This document shows, in pieces, positions 1 through 5,450 of a stretch of 9,038 nt of DNA. The position numbers and the translations under genes are program-made. Origin of the DNA: Candidatus Wallbacteria bacterium (GTDB lineage Bacteria > Muiribacteriota > UBA6191 > JACPRK01); assembly GCA_016199905.1 (NCBI GenBank), contig JACQFU010000360.1, positions 1 through 9,038 on the forward strand. The letters are read 5' to 3'. How positions within the stretch are numbered: the first letter of the stretch is position 1; every line of letters begins with the position of its first letter. The notes under the pieces were generated by a model. The model saw nothing but the letters and a program-made list of their open reading frames with translations, was not told the DNA's origin and searched no databases.

Positions 1-1296
1 CACGTGCTGATGCTCTCCGACGGCGAGGCGGCCGACTTCTTCATGGTCCGATCGCTCTACGAGCAGTTCGATCACGCCAACATCAAGGTGTCGACGATGG
101 CCTTCGGCCGCTACGTCAACACCGCGGCGTTGGAGGAGATCGCGGATTCCACGGGCGGACGTTTCTACCAGGGGCAGGATTTTTCCAAACTGCCCGAGCT
201 GTTCAAGAAGGAGGTGCGCCGCATCAGCGGCCCCCCCGTCGTCGAGTCGAGCTTCCGGCCCGGCCGCACCAAGAGCGACCATCCCCTGATGAAGGCATTG
301 CCAACGTCGGAACTGCCTCAACTGCACGGCTATGACGCCACGAGCGCCAAGCCGCGGGCGGAGGTGCTGCTGGCCTCGCCCCAAGGCGACCCCATCCTGG
401 CCACGTGGCGCATAGGAGTCGGCAAGTCGGCTGCGTTCACCTCGGACTTCTCTCCCGGTTGGGGCCGCGACTGGGTGACCTGGCCGGAGGCACCGCGTTT
501 CTTCGGCGCGGTGTTGGGAGACCTGGCGCGGCTCGATTCCAGCGACTACCGGGTCACGGCCGCGGCCTCCGGGACCCAGGGGCACGTCGTGGTCGACGCC
601 GTGGACGCGGCCGGGCGCTACCTGAACTTCCAGAAGCTGGTCGGCCGGATAACGGGCCCGAAGGGGAAGACCGCGACGGTGGCGCTGCGCCAAAGCGGCG
701 CCGGGCGATACGAGACGTGGTTCCCGATGGAGGAGGAGGGGGCCTACCGGGTGGGCGTGTTCCGCCAGGAGGGCGGGAGCGAAACCCGGGCGGGCGAGGC
801 GGCGGCGGCGCTGCCTTCGCTGCCGGAGTTCCGTCCGGCCGGCGTAAATCGGGGACTGCTCGAGCGGCTGGCCGCGTCTACGGGCGGCAAGGTCTCCGAC
901 ACGGCCGACCCGGCGGATGCGTCGGCTCCGGTTTCACCGGCCGCGGCGCTGGCCCTAGGCGAGGACGCGACGTCCCTCTGGCCGCTTGCGGCGTTACTGG
1001 CGCTGGTGCTCTTCCTCACGGAGATCGTTTGCCGGCGGCTGGGCAAATTCTCGGCCCTCTCCGAATCGGGCGGGGCGTCCAGCGCAGAAGCGGAGAGCGC
1101 GGAGGCCTACCAGAAGATAGCCGAGAAGTACCTGCGAATGGCTCGCGACATGGACGCCCGCGAAGAGCACGGGAAGGCGTCCGAGGCCTACTTGAAGGCG
1201 CGTTCTTTCTTCCTGAAGGCCAAGAAGACCGAGCAGGCTCAGGTGATGTGGGACCGCTATCGCCTGCTCGAGGACAGACGCCAGAGAGGAGGCTGA
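1..1296 (+). CDS. VWA / glutamine amidotransferase-like membrane protein, 5' truncated
   Basis: The frame is already open at base 1 (H-V-L-M-L-S-D-G-E), which is the core strand of a von Willebrand A domain, so the true start lies left of the window. Residues 1-75 finish the VWA fold (ending near GGRFY, 52-56). Residues about 77-178 resemble the glutamine amidotransferase-like region that follows VWA in many large bacterial membrane proteins; the tell-tale stretch is A-x-W-R-x-G-x-G-K-x-A-A-F-T-S-D at 134-150, then a W-x-x-W-P. A beta-rich, Ig-like part follows (about 180-260). One transmembrane helix lies near 327-347 (nt 979-1040, S-L-W-P-L-A-A-L-L-A-L-V-L-F-L), followed by a charged, helical C-terminal tail (about 365-431) resembling TPR/MIT helices and probably cytoplasmic. 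It ends 3 bases before the ATPase gene, so the two are likely co-transcribed. The family is known from aerotolerance-type (Bat) loci and others, but its function is unproven. No catalytic triad is assignable in the visible part. Confidence 0.8.
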   Translation, partial: HVLMLSDGEAADFFMVRSLYEQFDHANIKVSTMAFGRYVNTAALEEIADSTGGRFYQGQDFSKLPELFKKEVRRISGPPVVESSFRPGRTKSDHPLMKALPTSELPQLHGYDATSAKPRAEVLLASPQGDPILATWRIGVGKSAAFTSDFSPGWGRDWVTWPEAPRFFGAVLGDLARLDSSDYRVTAAASGTQGHVVVDAVDAAGRYLNFQKLVGRITGPKGKTATVALRQSGAGRYETWFPMEEEGAYRVGVFRQEGGSETRAGEAAAALPSLPEFRPAGVNRGLLERLAASTGGKVSDTADPADASAPVSPAAALALGEDATSLWPLAALLALVLFLTEIVCRRLGKFSALSESGGASSAEAESAEAYQKIAEKYLRMARDMDAREEHGKASEAYLKARSFFLKAKKTEQAQVMWDRYRLLEDRRQRGG

Positions 1297-1299
1297 GCG

Positions 1300-2031
1300 A
1301 TGGACCCGCTCCTGCGCTTCCGCAGGCTGCGACTGGTAACCAACCCGTTCGAGGTCATCGAGCCGGAGCGTTTCCTGAAGGTGGCTCCGGAACTGCCCGG
1401 GCTGTCCCGGCAACTGGCCGGAGACTGGCGTACCCTTGAGTTCGTGGGACCTCCCGGCTCAGGGAAAACGACCCGTTTGCTCTTTTCGATGAACTCACTC
1501 CTGAAGAACGGCGCGGCGGGCGGGCTGGCACGGCGTGGGGAGGGGGGCCAGTGGCGCTTCGAGGTCCCGCTTGCGGCCGGGCCGCTCGACCTGTTAGCCG
1601 TGGACGATGTCGACCGGGCCGCCGGCTGGTTCGCGAGGCCCTCGCCGCCGCCCGAGGCCGCGAGGGCTAAACGCGTGCTCCTGACCTCAGGACGGCCTGT
1701 GGCGAGCTCGCTCGGCCTGGCGCCCGTTCGCACCGTCACGCTCGACCGCGTCGGCCCCGAGGAAATCGTGGCCTACCATCGCGCCCGGGTCGACGCCGTC
1801 TCCACGGGCCCCGCGGGCCGCTACGCCCTCACGCCGGAGGCACTGCACCGCCTCCACAACCTGAGCGAAGGCAACTACTGCCGGCTCAACCGGATTCTTT
1901 ACCACTCGTTCGAAGGGCTGATTCGCGACGAACCTCTGGAAGAGAAAGCCATCGAACGCGGATACGGCGGCTTTCTGCTCGAGGAGCAGGAGTCGGCCGA
2001 GGCGCGCGGCCGAGAGCCGGTGTTGAAGTAA
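1300..2031 (+). CDS. small ExeA-like AAA/P-loop ATPase
   Basis: This 243-residue protein carries a Walker A motif G-P-P-G-S-G-K-T-T at 50-58 and a Walker B-like L-L-A-V-D-D-V-D at 98-105. L-L-T-S near 127-130 sits where a sensor 1 strand would be, and G-N-Y-C-R-L-N-R at 191-198 resembles the sensor 2 region of ExeA/Orc-type ATPases. N-P-F at 15-17 and the T-P-E-A-L-x-x-L helix at 178-185 also recall ExeA (GspA) and MshM proteins. It is shorter than ExeA and has no peptidoglycan-binding or transmembrane segment, so it should be a soluble cytoplasmic ATPase. The ATG is well supported: AGAGGAGG at 1285-1292 lies 7 bases upstream. The 3-base gap to the VWA membrane gene suggests the ATPase acts on, or with, the cytoplasmic tail of that protein. 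This is inference from position only. The exact substrate is unknown. Confidence 0.75.
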   Translation: MDPLLRFRRLRLVTNPFEVIEPERFLKVAPELPGLSRQLAGDWRTLEFVGPPGSGKTTRLLFSMNSLLKNGAAGGLARRGEGGQWRFEVPLAAGPLDLLAVDDVDRAAGWFARPSPPPEAARAKRVLLTSGRPVASSLGLAPVRTVTLDRVGPEEIVAYHRARVDAVSTGPAGRYALTPEALHRLHNLSEGNYCRLNRILYHSFEGLIRDEPLEEKAIERGYGGFLLEEQESAEARGREPVLK

Positions 2032-2072
2032 GGAGCGGCTTCGGGGTCCAACGCCGGGGAGCTGTTGCCGTT

Positions 2073-2081
2073 TGGTACGAT
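2073..2081 (+). promoter_or_regulatory. possible extended -10 promoter of ferredoxin gene
   Basis: TGgTACGAT reads as an extended -10 element (TG one base before a hexamer matching TATAAT at 4 of 6 positions). No -35 match is seen 16-18 bases upstream. The hexamer ends 6 bases before the ferredoxin ATG, so transcription would begin at or next to the start codon. The gene also lacks a Shine-Dalgarno sequence, which fits a leaderless mRNA. The call is weak by sequence alone. Confidence 0.35.
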
Positions 2082-2087
2082 GGCGCC

Positions 2088-2426
2088 ATGCCGCCGCCGT
2101 TCAAACGACACGTCTTCGTCTGTACCAACCAACGTCCTCCCGGGCATCCGAAAGGATGCTGCGCCGAGAAAGGTTCCGAGGAAGTGCGCGACTATCTCAA
2201 GGCTGAGCTGCATCGCCGTGGACTGAAGACCGAATGCCGCACGAATGCCGCCGGCTGCCTCGACGCTTGCGAGGCTGGCGTCAGCGTGGTCGTCTACCCC
2301 GAGGGCGTCTGGTACGGCGGCGTGACCAAAGCCGACGTCGACGAGATCATCGAGCAACACCTCATCGGCGGCAAACCCGTCGAACGCCTCTTGATGAAGC
2401 CCTTCGCCCGGGAGAAGAAGGAGTAA
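2088..2426 (+). CDS. thioredoxin-like [2Fe-2S] ferredoxin
   Basis: This 112-residue protein begins K-R-H-V-F-V-C-T-N at 6-14 and has G-C-C at 23-25, then G-C-L-D-A-C at 56-61 and V-x-V-Y-P-E-G-V-W-Y at 67-76. This is the pattern of thioredoxin-fold [2Fe-2S] ferredoxins (Aquifex Fd4, clostridial-type, Shethna-like). Cluster ligands are expected to be C12, C24 or C25, C57 and C61. There is no signal peptide, so it is cytoplasmic. Proteins of this family carry one electron for redox enzymes or mature as free-standing relatives of the NuoE C-terminal domain. The partner enzyme is not visible here. The length is normal for the family, and the ATG gives the canonical short N-terminus before the first strand, although no Shine-Dalgarno sequence precedes it. 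It stands 56 bases after the ATPase gene and is convergent with the carboxylase operon, so it is probably an independent unit. Confidence 0.88.
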   Translation: MPPPFKRHVFVCTNQRPPGHPKGCCAEKGSEEVRDYLKAELHRRGLKTECRTNAAGCLDACEAGVSVVVYPEGVWYGGVTKADVDEIIEQHLIGGKPVERLLMKPFAREKKE

Positions 2427-2469
2427 GCCCGGACACGGAGAGCGTCCCCGCATCGTGGGCAAAGAGCAG

Positions 2470-2489
2470 GGCGGGCCTCTGTGCCCGCC
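2470..2489 (-). terminator. GC hairpin in convergent gap, possible terminator or dispersed repeat
   Basis: GGCGGGC (2470-2476) and GCCCGCC (2483-2489) form a perfect 7-bp stem with a 6-base loop. Read on the minus strand it is followed by TGCTCTTT, a poor U-tract, so it could end the carboxylase operon, whose last stop codon is about 72 bases upstream. On the plus strand no T-run follows. The rest of the 135-base gap (2427-2561) holds only a weak GGGG/CCCC stem near 2517-2527 and no gene. A REP-like dispersed intergenic repeat is the alternative reading. Confidence 0.4.
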
Positions 2490-2561
2490 GAGGAAGCCGC
2501 ATCAACACTGGTGGGAGGGGACGCCCCCCCGGGCCCTGAGCCGAGGTCCGAAGGCATGCTC

Positions 2562-3062
2562 TTACTCCACCTCGACCAGCAGATCCGCGGGCATCACCAT
2601 CTGCGCGGCCGTGACGTGAACGCGCTTCACCTTCCCGGCGACCGGAGTACGAATCTCGTTTTCCATCTTCATCGCCTCCAAGATCAGCAACCCCTGACCG
2701 GCGGCGACCTCTTGCCCGTCCTCCACCAGGACGCGGATCACCTTGCCCGGCATCGGAGACGTTATGCGCGCTCCGCCCGACTGGGCGCCGCGACCGCCGC
2801 CGGAGCGCTCGCGCGATCGCTGGGTGACGACCTGGAAATCGTAGAACTCGCCGTCGATGGCCACGTGGTGCGCGTTCCTGGCTGCGGCGAGCTGGGCGCG
2901 GTAAGTCCTTCCAGCCGCGGTGAACACGGCGTAGACAGGAGTGATGTGGTGGACGTGGACGGCTAGCTCTCGGCCTTCCAGGCGGGCCCGGTATCCGCCG
3001 TCCGCCGCGGGCTCCAGGTCGATGGACACGGTTTCTCCATCGAGTTCGAAGGTGAGGTTCAT
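2562..3062 (-). CDS. biotin carboxyl carrier subunit of acyl-CoA carboxylase
   Basis: This 166-residue subunit has two parts. Residues 1-80 are beta-rich (starting N-L-T-F-E-L-D-G-E) and match the BT-type interaction region that in 3-methylcrotonyl- and propionyl-CoA carboxylase alpha chains links biotin carboxylase to the carrier domain. A Gly/Arg-rich hinge (82-97) follows. Residues 99-166 are a biotinyl domain with S-P-M-P-G-K at 102-107 and the biotinylation motif E-A-M-K-M-E at 129-134, with K132 as the biotin-bearing lysine. It swings carboxybiotin from biotin carboxylase to a carboxyltransferase. The ATG overlaps the upstream stop codon (ATGA), and GGGG lies 8 bases before it, so translation is probably coupled. 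It is the last gene of the operon. In MccA/AtuF enzymes this piece is fused to biotin carboxylase; here it is a separate polypeptide. Confidence 0.92.
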   Translation of the reverse strand: MNLTFELDGETVSIDLEPAADGGYRARLEGRELAVHVHHITPVYAVFTAAGRTYRAQLAAARNAHHVAIDGEFYDFQVVTQRSRERSGGGRGAQSGGARITSPMPGKVIRVLVEDGQEVAAGQGLLILEAMKMENEIRTPVAGKVKRVHVTAAQMVMPADLLVEVE

Positions 3063-4582
3063 CGCGATCGCCCCGAAGCGTCTGCCAGGCGCCAGTGGCC
3101 CAGTTCCTGCCAGGGAGTGGATGCCGGCCTGTCGCCTTCGGCGCCTGCGCCCGGCGCGGTGGCCCTGGCCGAGGACGCGAACGCCAGGGCCGCCGCGACG
3201 ACCGCCGCGTCCCTGTGCTGGCGCGAGCGTTTCACGTCGAGAAGGTGCTCGGCCAGGAATCCCGTGTGGGTGCGGCCGGCGGCGAACTCGGGATGCGACG
3301 CGACGGCGAGCATGTACGGGGCGTTGGTCGTGACGCCCAGAATCCGGTACTCCCGCAGCGCGGCGATCAGACGCCGACGGCAGGCCTCGCGATTCGAGGC
3401 TTTCACCGTCAGTTTGGCCAGCATCGGGTCGTAGTGCACCGTGACTTCCGAGCCCTCGTGAATGCCCGAGTCGACGCGCACCCCCGGGCCGGAAGGCTCG
3501 GCCAGCCCCAGCACCACGCCGGTTGCAGGAAGGAACCCGTTGAACGGGTCTTCGGCGTAGATGCGGCACTCCATCGAGTGGCCTCGCATGGTGACATCGG
3601 CCTGAGCGAAGGGCAGCGGCTCGCCCGCGGCGATTCTCAACTGAAGCTCGACCAAATCGAGGCCGGTGACCATCTCGGTGATCGGGTGTTCCACTTGCAG
3701 CCGGGTGTTGACCTCCAGAAAGTAGAACCGGCGGTTTTCCCCCAGCAGGAACTCGACGGTGCCGGCGTTGACGTATCCGGCGGCACGAGCGGCTTCGACG
3801 GCGGCGAGGCCCATCCGCTCGCGCAGCTCGGCGTCGAGCGCGAGACACGGGGCCTCCTCCAAGATCTTCTGGTGACGCCGCTGGATGGAGCATTCGCGCT
3901 CGAAGAGATGCACTGCGTGGCCTTGGCTGTCGGCGAGAACTTGGAACTCCACGTGGCGGGGACGCTCGAGGAGTTTCTCGAGGAAGACGCGGCCGTCGCC
4001 GAAGGCGTGGGTGGCCTCTCGGATGCTGGCTTCGACCGAGGAGCACAGCTGGGCCTCGCCAGCCACGATGCGCATTCCCTTGCCTCCGCCGCCGGCCGCG
4101 GCCTTGACGAGGACCGGGTAGCCGATGGCGCGCGCGCGCGTGACCAGCTCCGGCGCCCACTCGGGAAACGGCTCCGTGCCGGGCAGCACGGGGATGCCGG
4201 CCGCTTGCATCAGAGCGCGGGCTTCGGTCTTGTCACCCAGCTTCCGGATGACCTCCGAAGGCGGACCGATGAAGACGAGTTTGGCAGCCTCGCAGGCGCG
4301 GGCGAAGGCCGGGTTCTCCGACAGGAAACCGTAGCCCGGATGGATGGCGTCGCAACCGGAGTCGAGCGCGGCCCGGACGACGCGTTCGATGTTCAGGTAG
4401 CTGGCGCGCGCTTCCGAGGGGCCGATGCAGATAGCCTCGTCGGCCAGTTGCGCGTGCAGCGCCGCCTGGTCGGCCTCGGAGTAGACGGCCACGACCGGGA
4501 TGCCCAGCTCGCGGCAGGAGCGCAGGATACGAACGGCAATCTCGCCTCGGTTAGCGATGAGGACTTTCCGGAGAAGGCTCAC
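3059..4582 (-). CDS. biotin carboxylase subunit of acyl-CoA carboxylase (MccA/AtuF N-terminal type)
   Basis: This 507-residue ATP-grasp enzyme carboxylates the biotin of its carrier using ATP and bicarbonate. It starts K-V-L-I-A-N-R-G-E-I-A-V-R (6-18) and has H-P-G-Y-G-F-L-S-E (81-89), the glycine loop K-A-A-A-G-G-G-G-K-G-M (160-170) and Q-R-R-H-Q-K with K239. The catalytic stretch E290-x-N292-x-R294-x-Q296-x-E298 and E-C-R-I with R340 are all present, so it looks active. Past the BC core (about 450) the tail ends in P-W-Q-E-L-G-H-W-R-L, the phrase that in MccA leads into the BT domain; here the protein stops and the next gene continues it. The start is a GTG overlapping the hydratase stop (GTGA), which places the conserved N-terminus correctly. 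Similarity to methylcrotonyl, geranyl and propionyl-CoA enzymes means the acyl substrate cannot be read from this subunit. Confidence 0.93.
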   Translation of the reverse strand: MSLLRKVLIANRGEIAVRILRSCRELGIPVVAVYSEADQAALHAQLADEAICIGPSEARASYLNIERVVRAALDSGCDAIHPGYGFLSENPAFARACEAAKLVFIGPPSEVIRKLGDKTEARALMQAAGIPVLPGTEPFPEWAPELVTRARAIGYPVLVKAAAGGGGKGMRIVAGEAQLCSSVEASIREATHAFGDGRVFLEKLLERPRHVEFQVLADSQGHAVHLFERECSIQRRHQKILEEAPCLALDAELRERMGLAAVEAARAAGYVNAGTVEFLLGENRRFYFLEVNTRLQVEHPITEMVTGLDLVELQLRIAAGEPLPFAQADVTMRGHSMECRIYAEDPFNGFLPATGVVLGLAEPSGPGVRVDSGIHEGSEVTVHYDPMLAKLTVKASNREACRRRLIAALREYRILGVTTNAPYMLAVASHPEFAAGRTHTGFLAEHLLDVKRSRQHRDAAVVAAALAFASSARATAPGAGAEGDRPASTPWQELGHWRLADASGRSR

Positions 4583-5376
4583 TTGCCGGCCCATTTGGGC
4601 TTGCGCTTCTCGAGGAAAGCGCTGAAGCCTTCGAGGGCCTCCTCCTCGGATCGCACGCGCGCGAGCATTCGAGAGGTGGTGACCTTGGCTTCCTCCGGCG
4701 TGGTGCGGCCGACGGCGCGAATCAAGTCCTTGGCGACCGCCATCGCCTCGGGTCCGTTCTGGGACAGCTCGCGCACGTGGTCCTCGACGGCATCGTTGAG
4801 ATCGTCGGGCTCGACGACCGTATCGACCAGGCGAAGCCGGTGGGCCTCGACGGCATCGAACTTCTTGCCAGTGAGAATGTAGTAGCGGCAAGGGCCCTCG
4901 CCCAGCCGGCGGACGAGATAGGGTGAGATGACTGCGGGCACCAGTCCGAGCTTCACCTCGGTGAAGGCGAAGGTAGCGTTGGTGGAGGCGACGACCACGT
5001 CGCAGGCGGCCACGAGCCCCGCGCCGCCGCCCCTGGCTGCCCCCTGCACCCTTGCGACAACGGGCTTGCGGAACGTGTAGATTCGGTAGAACAGCTCGCA
5101 GAGCGCTTCGGCATCGCGGATGTTCTCCAGCTTGGTGAAGTTGCGCACGCGCTTCATCCAGTTGATGTCGGCTCCGGCGCAGAAACTGTCGCCGGCGCCG
5201 CAAAACACGACTGCGCGGACGCGATCGCTCTCCTCGGCCTCGTTGAGCGCTGCCATGGCTTCGATGACGGTCGTGTCATCCATGGCATTGTGGATCTGCG
5301 GACGATTGAGCGTGAGGTAGGCGGCGTTATGACGCTCCTCGTAGATCCAGTGGCTGAAATTCAGGACTCGGCTCAT
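4579..5376 (-). CDS. crotonase-family enoyl-CoA hydratase, LiuC/AtuE type
   Basis: This 265-residue crotonase-fold protein should hydrate an enoyl-CoA. L-T-L-N-R-P at 21-26 and S-F-C-A-G-A-D-I at 64-71 give the first oxyanion-hole strand; G-A-A-R-G-G-G-A-G-L at 112-121 gives the second. The glutamate of mammalian enoyl-CoA hydratase in G-G-G-x-E is replaced here by G120, while the other catalytic glutamate is kept as E140 in F-T-E-V-K-L-G-L-V-P-A-V-I-S-P. That pattern (one Glu, then LxPAVISP) is the one I know from LiuC methylglutaconyl-CoA hydratase and AtuE, and it fits the adjoining biotin carboxylase. I chose the ATG at 5376 because it starts at the family's usual N-terminus and has GAGGT 10 bases upstream. 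An in-frame ATG at 5451 overlaps the AtuA-like stop (TGATG) but would add 25 Arg/Ser-rich residues. The end overlaps the next gene by 4 bases. Confidence 0.9.
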   Translation of the reverse strand: MSRVLNFSHWIYEERHNAAYLTLNRPQIHNAMDDTTVIEAMAALNEAEESDRVRAVVFCGAGDSFCAGADINWMKRVRNFTKLENIRDAEALCELFYRIYTFRKPVVARVQGAARGGGAGLVAACDVVVASTNATFAFTEVKLGLVPAVISPYLVRRLGEGPCRYYILTGKKFDAVEAHRLRLVDTVVEPDDLNDAVEDHVRELSQNGPEAMAVAKDLIRAVGRTTPEEAKVTTSRMLARVRSEEEALEGFSAFLEKRKPKWAGK

Positions 5377-5450
5377 GCCTTTATCGACCTCGCGCCCATA
5401 TGATCGACGGCGCCGGGTTCGGGTGCAAGTAGATTCTGAGGACTGGGACA

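Noticed and set aside
405..1439. 344-codon plus-strand open frame overlapping the VWA and ATPase genes
   Set aside because: Arg/Gly-rich translation in the +2 phase of the VWA gene, crossing into the ATPase gene and its strong ribosome site; a compositional shadow.
2517..2535. GGGG/CCCC stem and GGGCCC palindrome after the carrier gene
   Set aside because: Only 4 bp with a 3-base loop and no T-run; such stems are common by chance in GC-rich DNA.
2481..2966. Plus-strand open frame in the convergent gap running over the carrier gene
   Set aside because: Most of it is antisense to the biotin carrier gene, and its translation shows no domain.
3059..3062. Biotin carboxylase/carrier junction as a pseudogene-making frameshift
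   Set aside because: Both halves keep complete functional motifs, the second has a proper ATG exactly at the overlap, and separate BT-carrier subunits of this size exist. It is kept as a point to check, not called a pseudogene.
3095..4882. Very long plus-strand open frame (595 codons) opposite the biotin carboxylase and hydratase
   Set aside because: It lies antisense to two strongly conserved enzymes with intact motifs, and its translation is low-complexity and Arg/Gly/Asp-rich. Long empty frames are expected in GC-rich DNA.
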